The notes under the pieces were generated by a model. It saw nothing but the letters and a program-made list of their open reading frames with translations. It ran no database searches and was not told where the DNA came from. Source: Mantis religiosa (Eukaryota; Arthropoda; Insecta; Mantodea; Mantidae). Taken from it: a DNA stretch of 64,000 nt. The DNA lies in NCBI GenBank assembly GCA_030765055.1, contig CM060958.1:75908985-75972984 (forward strand), in the 5' to 3' direction. Every line of letters begins with the position of its first letter. The first letter of the stretch is position 1. The position numbers and the translations under genes were made by a program. This document shows, piece by piece, positions 1 through 10,960 of the stretch.

Positions 1-130
1 AATTCCTTCTTCTTTATAAAAGATCGATTTCGAAGGCACATCGCCTTCGTCTTCAACAGAGTTTGTTTAATAAACTGAAGACGAAGGCGATGTGCCTTCG
101 AAATCGATCTTTTATAAAGAAGAAGGAATT
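1..130. repeat. perfect inverted repeat (PLE-type hairpin)
   Basis: Positions 1-54 and 77-130 are exact reverse complements (54-bp arms) around a 22-base spacer. Each arm holds a GAAGGC/GCCTTC stem followed by GAAATCGATC, the same block found after the coding region of the PLEs at 56.2 and 63.0 kb. The tail at 131-180 (TTAAGTTAAGTGGA then ATTTTTATTTGTGTAA) resembles other PLE ends in the window. I infer a non-coding PLE-derived hairpin. The window starts at its edge, so the left target duplication cannot be checked. Confidence 0.75.
75..109 (+). ncRNA. hammerhead-ribozyme-like motif
   Basis: CTGAAGA is followed by C, a 6-bp stem GAAGGC/GCCTTC with a GATGT loop, then GAAATCGATC. Hammerhead cores need CUGANGA, stem II, GAAA, stem III and a UH cleavage site. 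Here stem III would be the palindrome ATCGAT. Because of the inverted repeat, the same stem II/GAAA half lies on the minus strand at about 22-54. Confidence 0.55.
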
Positions 131-199
131 ATTAACAACTTCTTAAGTTAAGTGGAGATTCTGTTACAAATATTTTTATTTGTGTAACCATTCTCTATA

Positions 200-3000
200 C
201 CTTAGTAAATTTGTTAAATAATGCAGCAATGAATGTAGTAATCGCCACCCGGCCAACACTCACTTTACACACACCATAATAAACACATGAGCCAAAAGAA
301 ATGGAAAACTGAGCTATTATTGAATTTAAAAAGGATTTAAACTTGGGTTAAGAACATAAATGAGCTTTAAAAGAGAAAAATCCAAATTGATGTCTAGAAC
401 TATTTTGAAGAATAAGCCTGGAGTAAGTCACAAATAAAATATCTCTGCATAATTGTAGAAAACCACTTTACCTTCAACTGTCATATTCACTATGGAATTA
501 AACAATCTACAAAACTAACACATGTACTTTCAGGATCAGACAAAATCAGTTGGAAGCCACTGATGACATACTTAATAGAACAATTATTCTCCTCGTTTAA
601 TATAGGTACTAGTAGAAATACTGAGGAAACAATATACAAAGTTAAATAACAGAGGATACAGAGATTAATAAGTATCATTACATCTATATGTAGTGTTGAA
701 ATAATTGATCATCTAGCAGCCAGCAGAAGGAGAAGGTTTAGAATTAGTTTCATAAAAACACCAAACATCAGATGTTCAAAGAACGACACAAAGAGAATAA
801 AATGAAATGAGAAAGCAAATGCCATAGGACTAAGAAAGGAAACATAAAATTTCTTCTCCACAAAGAATGCCTGACTGAAGGTCAATGTTAAGTAACTCCA
901 AAGGTAAATTCTTCATCATCGGTCACAGCAAACTCAGAAAATATTAGCTTATGAATAAAGAAATATCAGAATGTCCATGCAACAAAGAAACACAATGGAG
1001 GATCTCTGAATGAATGTAGCATTTTGGAAAAAGGAAGATACACACTAAAAGTGCTACTAGAAAAAAATCTGATGTGTTGCACTCATTTCACTATCTGTGC
1101 TCATTCCTGTAAAAAGCTATTCTATCCTTAAAAACTTAAATTTCAAACTACTTCATGCTGATCAAGATAAGGAATACAGTAAGCTTAAGCAATAATAACA
1201 TCTTTTATGAGCTGGATACCATGTCATGGCTTTGAACTTCCATTCCTTTTGCATAATCAGGATAAAAATTACTTCCCATTTTTGAAGTATCTGAAAATTC
1301 AAACCAATAACTGGGCATATCCCAGAAACAATAACCTCCAAAGTAAATTTGACGTAAATTGTGTGCTTTAAAGAGATTTACATTTTTGTATAAAGTTTTT
1401 ATCCAATAAAACAAACATATTAGTTTTTAGGTTTACCAATCATACAAAAGTGTTTCAGAATGAAAACATAGTAGCTATTCCCAATGAAAATATCTTAAAA
1501 CAGTATTTTAATCTGATTGTTAAAAGCTGCTTTGAGAAAATCAATACTTCAGAGAACTTTTTCATCTAAAGGATAGTTTTTGTGTGAGAGAATTTTGTTG
1601 AAATTCTTGGTGTTGAATCTTGGTGTTTAATCAACTGTGAATTCCCATTAAAATTTCGGCATCCAATTTTTAGGTGGAATGCAATATCTTCACTTATGTA
1701 TGTGGTAGTGAAATTAAAAAACCCTGATGGCATTCACATTACTTTCACAACTTATTTCCACTTCTTGTTAATCCAAATAAATTTTCAATTCATGTTTCTA
1801 CAATTTTATTTTAGGACAAAGTAAAGTGAGTGAGTGAGTGTGTGGGGCTTTAGGGCCCGTCGACATCAAGGTCATTTGGGCCCCAAAGTAAAGTGATAGA
1901 TTTTAAAAGGTCTGTTGTTATGTCTTTTGCATGACCACAACAGAGGCTGTTCTTAGCAAAGTATATATTTAATTAAGTATGAGAATATATCAACTATATG
2001 TACTTCAATCAAAATATATTTTTTTTGAAAATAAAAATAATGAAGCATTTTCCATGTAAAGGATAGTTTTGGGTGCAAAGGATTTCTTGGACATCTTTCT
2101 GTCACATCCCTGAATGATGCTGAGCTTACATATCAATTCATATTCAAGCAACTTTTTTTTTTTTTCCCACCCAGTGGCGAGGGGATTAGGATTATATGCA
2201 TGCACACACAATGTGAAGGCTCCCTGTGATGGGCATTGAGAACCTTCCAGGTTTTAAGCGGATAATGTGTGGGTACTGTTCCATCTATGAATGACAACCT
2301 TTAGTGCTTATGCAAGCAGAATCATAGCATCACTATGGATGGATGGGATGGGATGGATGGATGAGAAGTACAGAATCTGTCCTTGTGGTCCGTATGGGCT
2401 TGATTTTCTTAGCTCAAAGAAGAAACTCTCTGTGATGGATGAGGTGAAGAAGATCATGAGGCTTGAGGTATGATTTTTTTCATTCAGTCTAATATACAGC
2501 TCTGCATTTTAGTCTCTACAGTTCTAGTTCAATCTAGGACACTAGATTGCCTTCATGAAGGAACTATGAATTTGCTGTATGTCTTGGAGCTCAGGGTTTC
2601 AGTTTATACTCCGTATAGTGATACTGCTAGAGAATCGCCTAAAGCATGCCCACTAATAAGAAATGTTAGTGTTTGGCCTCTACAAGATTTCCTAACAAGT
2701 TATTGATGGCTGTGCTATTAGATATAAATGAAACAGCCAGCAGAAAGAGTAAGCAGTTGTTGAACATATTTTCCTTATGATTCTGTGGTCCCAATCCCTC
2801 TGGTAGAACTTAAGAACTTGGTAAGTTATTGCAGGAGCAAGAGTCTCAATGGGTGCAGTGCCAATGCTGGCCAAAGCATTTAAGATAGCACCAATAACAA
2901 CCTCATGGGAGAGGCTATGTAACTTAAAAACAATTAAGTTTTCAAAATTATACAATGTATAAAAATTCAGTAGACAAAAGCATATACGTTTCGATTACAA
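200..3000. other. no gene recognised
   Basis: AT-rich sequence with only short stop-bounded ORFs. Features seen are a GGATG-type simple repeat at 2337-2361 and a GC-richer patch at 1838-1885 with GGGCCC halves. A stretch at about 1625-1700 shares the words TTCCCATT, TCCAATTTTTAG and AATGCAAT with 30660-30715, so it is an old dispersed repeat. No exon of the RFX gene was recognised here. Confidence 0.5.
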
Positions 3001-3334
3001 CATACGAGGGCCGTTCAGAAAGTAACCTCCGATCGGTCACAGTGCGGGTAATGGGGGGAGTAGCGACGCCATCTGTGCATTCACGCACTCAGCAGGTCAG
3101 TCGGCATCAAGCGTGGTCGAGTGAACGTCCTATCTGCGCTAGTTTAGTGTTTGTGGCCGTTTGAAATGTGTGCTCCAATAGAAAACCCCGCCAAATGTGA
3201 AACACAAAAAAATTACGATGGGCTATACAGAACCAACGCCGTGGTATGCTGACTTCCGGTATCGTTTTTTTGCACGATAACGCCTGTCCTCACTCTGTTC
3301 GCAGAACAACAGCCCTTCTTGAGTCCTTCAAGTA

Positions 3335-3410
3335 GGACGTTGTCAACCATCCACCTTACAGCCCAGATCTTGGGACGTTGTCAACCATCCACCTTACAGC
3401 CCAGATCTGG
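3335..3410. repeat. 38-bp tandem duplication inside mariner copy 1
   Basis: GGACGTTGTCAACCATCC and the following 20 bases occur twice head-to-tail (3335-3372 and 3373-3410). This interrupts the transposase reading frame just before the region of the third catalytic aspartate. Confidence 0.85.
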
Positions 3411-3610
3411 CACCAAGCGATTATCACCTCTTCATGCATATGAAGACATGGCTCGGGTCCCAGCGGTTTGATGATGACGAAGAGCTCAAAGATGCGGTCA
3501 CAGGCTGGCTCCAGGCACAAGCGGGTGATTTTTATGCAGAAGGAATTTCAAAGCTTGTGAACAGATACGATAAGTGCCTCAATCGTTATGGAGACTATGT
3601 AGAAAAATAG
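3400..3610 (+). pseudogene. mariner transposase, C-terminal fragment
   Basis: One frame reads PDLAPSDYHLF (the third catalytic Asp region of a DD34D mariner transposase), then a typical C-terminus ending RYGDYVEK and a TAG stop at 3608-3610. The N-terminal HTH domains and the first two catalytic aspartates are absent, so no transposase can be made from this copy. Confidence 0.85.
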
Positions 3611-3739
3611 TGCAAAGATGTAGTTGTAAGATGTATATATTAAAATATTTTTATTTAACTTGGTGAATTTTTTGCAATCAACCGGAGGTTACTTTCTGAA
3701 CGGCCTTCGTAGTAAGTGAAGTTGAGTGTATAATCAAAC

Positions 3740-4490
3740 TCAAAAATATTTCTGTGTTTTTTCCATCACCTTGCTTTTGTAACCTAATCTTCCTAATTCC
3801 ATTAAAGCCGCCTCGTTCGGTGAGGATCTAGGTAAGCCTAAATAAAGTCTACAAAATAGTCTATTTATAACATTTATCGCTCTACATCCTTCATCTGGCC
3901 CCCATATTTCTATTCCATATAGCATTCTGCTTTCTACAATTGAACCAAACACCATTTGTAACCATTTTACTTGCATATTTGGTATTTTATTAATACATGA
4001 TCTAATAACACTCATAGCCATTTTTCCAACTGCCAGTGCTTTCCTTTTTTGGTCACTCCATTCACCACTACTAGATAATCTTACTCCTAGGTAATCAATA
4101 TTCTTAATCACCTCAATTTCTGAACCTTCCTACCACCATTTTTCTTCCCTTTTTAGTTTGAAACCTTTTTTTTTTTTTTACCACCATGATCTTTGATTTG
4201 GTTTTATTTATCTTCAAACCCCATTCTATACAAAACATGCCTATTGCTTCCAAGGACTGTTTTAAGCCTATATTTGTTATGGAACCAGTTACTAAATCAT
4301 CTGCAAAGAGCAGACCTAGTATCTCTCTATTATTTAAAATTGGTAAATGCGTAACATTTTTACTTATTACTTCTAGAATATCATCAATAAATAAATTAAA
4401 TAGCACTGGACTTAATTTGCAACCTTGTCTAAGTCCTACATTGGTATTTTCTCTGTTATCATTCCCTGATCATATTTTATACTAAATTCA
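3740..4490 (-). pseudogene. LINE reverse transcriptase fragment
   Basis: On the minus strand 4406-4113 encodes the RT palm with the catalytic FADD box (LLFADDLVTGS) preceded by LFNLFIDDILE. A frameshift at about 4112 leads into 4111-3740, which carries the RT thumb and C-terminal linker (IDYLGVRLSSSGEW, LYGIEIWGPDEG). Upstream of 4406 homology continues to about 4490 with stops. The related pieces at 48.2-49.3 kb and perhaps 58.7-59.1 kb look like the same broad LINE group. The element is 5'-truncated and dead; its clade is uncertain. Confidence 0.85.
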
Positions 4491-4709
4491 TTTTCTTTGT
4501 AAATATTGTGGATTACTCTTATAAACATTTTGTAATATGTAACTATGATATCCCAGCTATCAGAAAGTACAATTGCTTTTAAATTACATAAATTTTATAT
4601 TAAATATTTCATACTTTTTGAAAAAGTATATGAACAAACATAATATTCTAATATTGCTGATAAATATATATTAATTTAAATAAAAAAGAGCTTATGAATT
4701 ATTATTATA

Positions 4710-5597
4710 CAAGGTGCATTCAAGTTATAACACCTCCCATTTTTTATTTCAGGACTGGAACCGGATAGGAACTTCTGGGTTTTTTCTGAACACACATGGA
4801 CTCTTTGTGAATGCGGGGCAGAGATGGCAATGCATAGTATTCTAGTGGTAGTGATAAGAGTTAGGACTGTTTTTGATACTTAAAATGGTGACGTTTTCAT
4901 TGCAAGAACAGCTTGTAATCATTCATTTTCTCCATTTTCGTGGTGTGACACCTATTTAAATTCATCGCCAGTTGAGTGAGGCATATGGTGATGGTACCAT
5001 AGATGTGTCTAATGTGCATTCCTGGGTGCGACAGTTCAATGACGGCAGAACATCGTGTGACAACAAACCAAGACTGCTGCAGACCGCCTCCAAAATTGGC
5101 ATTTCCGTGGGATCTGTGCACACGATCCTGCATGGAGATCTGAAAATGTTCAATCCGTGATCCTCCAAAACAATGTTCTCCACTCGCTGGATCATGTCGT
5201 CAGACCGGCTGGTGCGAGGGTGACAGTCTTGGTTTGTTGTCACACGATGTTCTGTCTTCATTGAACTGTCACACCCAGGAATGCACATTAGACACATTCA
5301 TGGTACCATCACCATATGCCTCACTCAACTGGCAATGATAAGTGTCACAATACCAATAGGTGTCACACCAAGAAAATGAATGATTACACACTGTTCTTGC
5401 AATGAAAATATCACCATTTTAAGCATCAAAAACAGTCCTAACTCTTGTCGCTGCCACTAGAGTTCTATGCACTGTACAGTGCTGCCATCTATGTCATGCA
5501 CTCACAAAGAGTTCATGTGTTTAAAAAAAAACAGAAGTTCCTGTCTGGTCCCAGTCCTCGAAAAAAATAGGAAGTATTATAACTTGAATGCACCTCG
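4710..5597. mobile_element. mariner-derived fold-back element
   Basis: The outer ends are inverted copies of CAAGGTGCATTCAAGTTATAA with TA on each side (4708-4709, 5598-5599). The inversion is not limited to the ends: about 4710-5075 and 5213-5597 are inverted copies of the same 5' half of a mariner, around a unique centre (5076-5212). The left arm encodes an N-terminal HTH region (SEAYGDGTIDVSNVHSW), followed by ASKIGISVGSVHTIL. The minus strand of the centre encodes RTSRSDDMIQRVENIVLED. No catalytic domain remains. Confidence 0.85.
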
Positions 5598-5643
5598 TAT
5601 TACAGTGAAGTGATTCTGTAATTCTTCTACAAAGGAAATAATA

Positions 5644-6330
5644 CAAAGGGCATCCAGAAAGTAAGTTCTGTTTCAATTTATCTCCGCTGTAGCATTGTGA
5701 TTGCATTCCTCACATGCGCAGTAGACGCTCTGTATCAAGAAGAAATGTGCACCATTGTGAGATCACTGTCATCCACGTACACTTTGTTGTGCTTGTTTAC
5801 AATGTCGGTGTTGATTGAAAATCCCGCCGCTTGTGAAATCAGATCTGTGATTCGTTTTCTGAATGCTAGGAAAGTGAAACCAACTGAAGTTTATCGGCAA
5901 ATTTGCGATGTCAAAAGGTGTTGTGTTTCTTCACGACAATGCATGACCACACACTGCCAATGCAACAAAAAACATCCTACAGGGATTTGGATGGGACATG
6001 TTTGACCACCCCCTGTACAGCCCTGAACTCGCTTCTAGCGACTTTCATCTGTTTCTACATCTCAAATCTTTCCTTGGCAGTCAACACTTCAACAATGACG
6101 AAGAGCTGAAAGAAAATGTTTTCAACTGGATGAAGACACAGATGGCAAACTTCTATGAAAAAGGTATTAAAAAACTTGTTCCTCGCTATGACAAATGCCT
6201 GCAAAATTTCGGCAGTTATGTGGAAAAGTAGTTTAAGAGTTGTAGAATTTTGTGCAATAAATAATTTTTCTGTATATGTACACAATTTAATTTTATTACC
6301 AAACAGAACTTACTTTCTGGACGTACCTCG
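5644..6330 (+). mobile_element. mariner element, copy 3 (internally deleted)
   Basis: Inverted ends CATCCAGAAAGTAAGTTCTG and CAGAACTTACTTTCTGGACG are bounded by TA at 5642-5643 and 6331-6332. The terminal sequence differs from copy 1, so it is a distinct mariner family. Length is about 690 bp, roughly half of a full element. Confidence 0.88.
5802..6232 (+). pseudogene. mariner transposase with large internal deletion
   Basis: The N-terminal start (ATG 5802; IENPAACEIRSVIRFLNARK) is typical of mariner. After about 35 residues the frame shifts and joins the catalytic region VVFLHDNARPH (second Asp), then HPLYSPELASSDFHLF (third Asp), ending at TAG 6230-6232. The DNA-binding domain beyond its first helices and the first catalytic Asp are missing. 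Confidence 0.88.
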
Positions 6331-6334
6331 TATT

Positions 6335-7140
6335 TTAATTTCAAATAAATTAACAGATATTTTTGTTGCAAGATGATTGAAAGATGTGATTTGAGTTGTA
6401 TAGGAAGAAATTGAAAGAGATTCTTCACTACAAAAGAGTGCTAATGATGTTTATGGGAAAATACACTAAAGCAGTGATGAAGTATATAAAAATATAGGAA
6501 AGTATGGATTGGAAACAATTATTAAGACAGAAGCATATAAAAAAGCTAAATAATGTGATGTGGCAAATAGGTTTAAAGTAAAAATGATGCGATAACATAA
6601 GAAGACGGAAAATAATTAGTAAAGAAAATATAATGTGAAGGGAGTAAACACGTATGTTTAGCATAGAATCAAAGATTGATATCCAATGTAGGAAGGAAAA
6701 GTTAAATTAACATTCAAAGTATATAAAAAAAAAATATATGTATACTTACCATCATGTATAAAAGGAATATGGAGTTGTAGGAGGAACATGAAAGGAAAAG
6801 AAACATTGTTGTATGGAAATCATCAATTAAATTATTTTGGATAAATTTTTGGGACAATGCCCAAGTTAAGAATAAATAAATAAGGGCATATAATACAAGC
6901 AGTAAATATGTACACCTGTATATGGGACACACATATGTGAATGCAATAACACATAAATAAAATAAAACAAGAGAAATTATTGTTACATTTGAGAAAGCAA
7001 CAAATCTTAAATGTAAACATAATCTAAAATAAAACCTCAAAAATAAAAGAGGCATTTGAAGCAGTATTTACATAAAGAGGTTGCCTCACTTAAGCTTGGG
7101 ACATTTTTACTTACATTTTTTCTTGCTGATATTGCTTTTT
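6335..7140. other. no gene recognised
   Basis: Low-GC, purine-rich on the plus strand. The hydrophobic minus-strand ORFs here are what poly-A-rich DNA gives by chance. I see no repeat end or exon. Confidence 0.4.
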
Positions 7141-7538
7141 GCCACTATGGTGCTCAATATGATGTCCACAGAATTGAACTATGGCTCTGCAGTACATTTT
7201 CCACTATAGAACCAGAGAACCACAATTGTGGTGGGATGTCAAGATGAAAGGAATTGTTTTAACAGAACAAATCTGAGAAAATCTTTTGGAGAGGCACTGG
7301 TGACTTCATGAGCATTCTTGTAAATTGTATCACATTTATACCAATTTCCTCGTTTTCCAGGAAGATCTAGAGCTGTGGCTGTAGCCAAATATTTTGAATA
7401 TTCTTACCATACAACTCCTTATAAAAATTAAGTGCATAACATTCCTTTGGAAGTAGGTTATACTAACTTTTACATTTTTGGCAACTCTGTGAATGTAAGT
7501 TTGCCTGCAGAGTTGTATTCTGCAACTACCATGAATTC

Positions 7539-8099
7539 TGCCATATGAGACTGGAGGAATTTAGTAAAAGTGACATCAAAATTAATTGGAAAAAAAACTG
7601 TCTATAGTTGAGTATCAACACTCTGTCATTTAAATTTTTATGTTATTGAGGGACTAGTTTCGAAAGTCATTGTTTCCATTTTAAACCTTGAAGGTCCACT
7701 ATTGTCTGTTGTTGCTATCTGTCTTCTCTCTGGTGATGGAACTATGAACTTCTTTATCAAACTTTTGATTGATGGGATTTTAAAGTTCATTACTTGGCTT
7801 CTATTTTTCCATTTTAATATGATCTCCCATGTTATCAGTTTGTTTTGGTTTATCACTCCTTTTAATAATTTTGGATTTGGGTCAAGACCATGGTTTTTAT
7901 TTCAAAAGTGAAATGCTAACTACTGACTTATCTTGTTTCAATTTGATGTTTCTAAAATGCTCTTTGACTCTGGACTTTAGATTTCTTTTAGTTTGAACAT
8001 AAAGAATTTTTTAAAGTTCTTACAACTTATTGGATATATTCCAGATCTATTGATTGGTGAGATTTCATCTTTTATTTTGAATACTATAAATAGTTTTTT
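7539..8099 (-). mobile_element. Penelope-like element fragment, PLE1
   Basis: It is flanked by the direct repeat CAACTACCATGAATTC (7523-7538 and 8100-8115), a 16-bp target duplication. The minus strand encodes a broken GIY-YIG-type C-terminal domain (KSGIYPISCKN-like start near 8040, later FHFNKNHGLDPNPKLLK, WEI...MNFKIPS). The RT is absent. The element ends with GGAGGAATTTAGTAA at about 7553, a terminal block shared with PLE pieces at 31.6, 35.2, 43.3 and 53.6 kb. Confidence 0.85.
7651..7686 (-). ncRNA. decayed hammerhead-like motif of PLE1
   Basis: The minus strand shows a GGAAA/TTTC-type stem II followed by CGAAACTAGTCC. The palindrome ACTAGT sits where stem III belongs. The CUGANGA box is mutated (TTTAAAA), so it is probably inactive. 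Confidence 0.4.
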
Positions 8100-8274
8100 C
8101 AACTACCATGAATTCCGTGAAGCATTTTTCCTTATTCTCGAGGATGAAGTTGGAGTGCCCCTTTTGGCCCACTTGATGGTAATAAATATTGTGGGATTTA
8201 TTTATGTCATCTAGACAAAGCCATGCTTCATCTAAGGAAACCACTCCATCATTTTTCACCTGCAAAGAAGGTGT

Positions 8275-9040
8275 TCACAAAGTTTTCTTACATTGGAGCA
8301 GCTTTCTCTAATGTGCTGTTCTTTCAAGATATGTTCTCTAGCTATGCCGCTGTTCTAGGGCCTTATAGATTATCATATAAATCATCTCTTTAGATGTTGA
8401 AATGTGGCTGGAAATGCTTCTTTGCATTAGAACATTTTCTTGTGAATATTTTGGTGCTCTCAACTTGGCTACTAAACTTAGTTGTGCTGGTTGCACCCTT
8501 TTCTTTGTTCACATTTTTACAGATTCAGAATCAAGTGGGAATCTATTTTTCTGTCGCTGTGTTATGCAGCCCACACACATGACTTACTTATGGCAAGACC
8601 TTTTCTGTTTACCCCTTTCTAGTATCATTGAAAGACTGTAACCAGCATCGAAAGTTCCAACAAAGTATCCTGGCACAAATCTGTGACTTTAGAAATCATC
8701 ACTCAGTAAATTTTACTCCAGAGTGTACTAGCAGGCTGCAAGCAAACAAAGACAACTGACACAGTCAGCATTTACATTAACAGCAGGAATGGGAGAGCAA
8801 TTCAAAGTGATTAAGTTAAGCTTAGTTGGGGCAACCATTCATACAAATAATATTTAAGGTTTGCAAAATTATTCAAGTTAATAATGTTATATTTTAATAT
8901 TTGTTATTAATTTGTTTATATACATGTTCTCATGTCCTCAGAACAAATAACATTATAAAGAATAATAAACATAATAGAGTGATAGTGAAAATGTGATGTA
9001 GAAAAATGAAGTGTGATGAGTATGGTGTCCATGATGGATA
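8275..9040. other. no gene recognised
   Basis: Possible upstream remnants of the transposase at 7150-8270 on the minus strand, too decayed to delimit. The remainder is AT-rich with no recognisable feature. Confidence 0.35.
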
Positions 9041-9057
9041 AAAATGTTATCTAAATA

Positions 9058-9233
9058 CTCCACTAACTATGTTGTCCGGGCTTGTAGGCCGTGGTCCATT
9101 TGTATTTCTTTCCTGAAGATGCCTAACGCAGTTTTCGGCGAAACGTCGGAAAGAAATACAAATGGACCATGGCCTACAAGCCCGGACAACATAGTGGAGT
9201 TAATGACGCCAGCCGTGAAAGCCTCAATATTTA
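9058..9233. mobile_element. short PLE hairpin with 13-bp target duplication
   Basis: TGTTATCTAAATA occurs at 9045-9057 and 9234-9246. Between them about 50-bp arms (about 9059-9112 and 9148-9204) are reverse complements except for a 4-base insertion and one G/A difference. They close directly on a hammerhead-like core, so the arms are a very long stem I. There is no protein coding. The origin as a PLE by-product is inferred from the core and the variable-length duplication. Confidence 0.85.
9113..9147 (+). ncRNA. hammerhead-ribozyme-like core (best stem I)
   Basis: CTGAAGA, T, GCC...GGC stem II with an AAC/GTT apical pairing, GAAA, CGTC. Stem I is the long flanking inverted repeat. Stem III is reduced to A-C/G-U, i.e. 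the palindrome ACGT, with C as the predicted cleavage-site base at 9147. This matches the small PLE-associated hammerheads known to cleave as dimers. Confidence 0.75.
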
Positions 9234-9539
9234 TGTTATCTAAATAGTTCTTGATGTTCAGCCTCTATACTCAAAGGTAACCAATTTCTGTGAAGTGCGC
9301 TCATATTAATTTAAAATTCCTCCTGGCACAAATCATTATTTTTATTGTATTCTAAAGGTAAGTGTTCTTTAGAATCTTGAAAGGTAAATGCAAATTAAAG
9401 ATCTAAAATCATCCTTTATTAATGCAATTTTTGCTTTCTCTATAAGCCCACAAAGACTTTTTTTTTATAAAGAAAAGAGTTGACCACATTAAACAAAAAT
9501 AAACCCACATAATGAAAACTGCTACAATTGGCTCCTGAA

Positions 9540-9905
9540 CCTGGGGCAACATAAAAGCCATTGCTGTAGTTCGACAACTTAGAAATGAATGTTTGAAGCG
9601 AAACCTATCATTGCTGCTTGACGGACTGCTTCCCTCACTCTTGCCTCTCCCTCTTTCCTTGCTTGCTGTCTGTCCGCTTCTCCATGGGCAGTGGGAAGAA
9701 GGGGAAATGTTTCCACTGCTCATGCACATGCATCTATATTAGTGGCCACTGTCCAGGATTCGAGGAAGAAGAAACACAGTGAGGGAAACTTTTTCCCTAC
9801 ATAAGCAATCGCCTCTTTTCTACGTTGTCGACTTATAGAAACTGCTACCTGTGGACAGTGTCTTTCTGACTCTGCTTCAGCAGTGTTGAAAGATGCTCCT
9901 GCCAT
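9540..9905 (-). other. GC-richer open region, unassigned
   Basis: Two overlapping minus-strand ORFs (9905-9720 and 9729-9409) lie in a patch richer in G+C than its surroundings. One is Ser/Arg/Lys-rich (PSSSNDRFRFKHS). It could be part of an untranslated or C-terminal exon of the minus-strand RFX gene, whose end is missing, or a repeat remnant. I do not recognise either product. Confidence 0.2.
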
Positions 9906-9949
9906 GTATGCTAACAGCTTTTAGAGGCTGCCTGGCTAATGTTATATGT

Positions 9950-10960
9950 ACTTCACAAGGATGATAGCCAAGGTGGTGTTTATTCCCAAGCCTGGTAGGA
10001 TTTTCTGTGCCACACCTAAGAATTTTCCTATCATTTGACCTCATTTCTTCCTAAGATACTGTCAAGACTGATGGATAGATACAAAAGGGAAAGCATGTGA
10101 TAGATTGTCCAGTACACTCTAACCAACATGCATATCAGCCTGGAAAGTCTGCTGAGAAAGCTCTTCATCAGTTAGTAATCTGGCTTGAGAGAACATTGGA
10201 TCTGAGGCAGTCGGCTATGGCAGTTTTTCTAGACATTAAGGGGGACCTTTAATTGTATGTTAAGCTCTGTTAGGATGGGAATGGAAAGTTGATTGATGAG
10301 CAAACTAATCACAGATTGGATTATGGCCTCTATGGATGACTGTTAGGTGGTGTCCAAAAGCTTAACTGTGAGAATGGCAGTACATGGAAGCTGTTTGCAG
10401 GAAGTTCTATCACCAATCATTTTATGCTTGATGGTGGATGAACTACTTACCAGACTCAATAGTGGTGCCATTTATGCCCAACATAATGAAGATGTTTACC
10501 TTTTTGGCAGTAGGAACGTTCTCAGGTACTGTATTGGAACTTATACAGGGTTTCTTATGTACTGTGGAGGCATAATGTCCTTAAATAGGTCTGTCCATTA
10601 ATCTGAACAAGACTGAGATCACTGTGCTTACAAAGAAACGAAAGCTTGGCTTAGTTGAGCCCATTTTCTATGGAAGGCCATTAGCGCATTCTGGCTCAAT
10701 CAAGTGTCTATGGGTGATACCAGGCTGAATTTTGACAGGCATCTAGAAAGCAAAGTGGAGAAGACTTGCAAGATTTTGTGGGCTTGTTACAGTTCCATTG
10801 GTGGGCGTGGGGACTGGGCGCTAAGAATGCTTTATGACTCTATAGTCATTAGACTCGCTGTCACTTTTGCTTTATTAGTCTAGTGGCCACGCTCTACAGT
10901 AGGAACTATTATCATCTGGCTTAATAGTATTTAAAGGCTGCCTGGGTAAGACTACTTTAA
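9950..10960 (+). pseudogene. Jockey/R1-like LINE reverse transcriptase remnant
   Basis: Read across frames it shows AKVVFIPKPG at the RT start, then NQHAYQPGKSAEKALHQL and AMAVFLDIKG (palm), then LSINLNKTEITVLTKKRK and YGRPLAHSGSIKCLW (RT end), and a degenerate thumb to about 10960. Frameshifts and stops occur every few tens of codons and part of the palm with the FADD box is deleted. It is an old, 5'-truncated non-LTR copy. Confidence 0.8.

Larger units (their letters stand above)
3005..3709 (+). mobile_element. mariner element, copy 1 (internally deleted)
   Basis: The ends GGGCCGTTCAGAAAGTAACCTCC and its near reverse complement before 3709 form inverted terminal repeats. TA lies immediately outside both ends (3003-3004, 3710-3711), as expected for Tc1/mariner insertion. 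The body is about 705 bp against about 1.3 kb for a full mariner, and only the C-terminal third of the transposase remains. Confidence 0.88.
7150..8270 (-). pseudogene. Tc1/mariner-superfamily transposase, split by a PLE
   Basis: On the minus strand 8265-8100 encodes VVSLDEAWLCLDD followed by a typical linker and EFMVV. The frame resumes at 7538 with AEYNSAGKLTFTELPK and degenerate downstream similarity (LLKQF, HPTT) to about 7150. The break coincides exactly with the PLE at 7539-8099 and its 16-bp target duplication. LDEAW would hold the first catalytic Asp. Many stops mark it as old. The superfamily call rests on motif resemblance only. Confidence 0.65.

Noticed and set aside
6428..7055. 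Hydrophobic minus-strand ORFs resembling membrane proteins
   Set aside because: Purine-rich plus strand gives Phe/Ile/Leu codons on the minus strand by composition; no conserved motif or splice context.
9409..9905. C-terminal exon of RFX
   Set aside because: The acidic tail expected after the conserved region is not recognisable and no convincing acceptor joins MGE in phase; kept only as an unassigned region.
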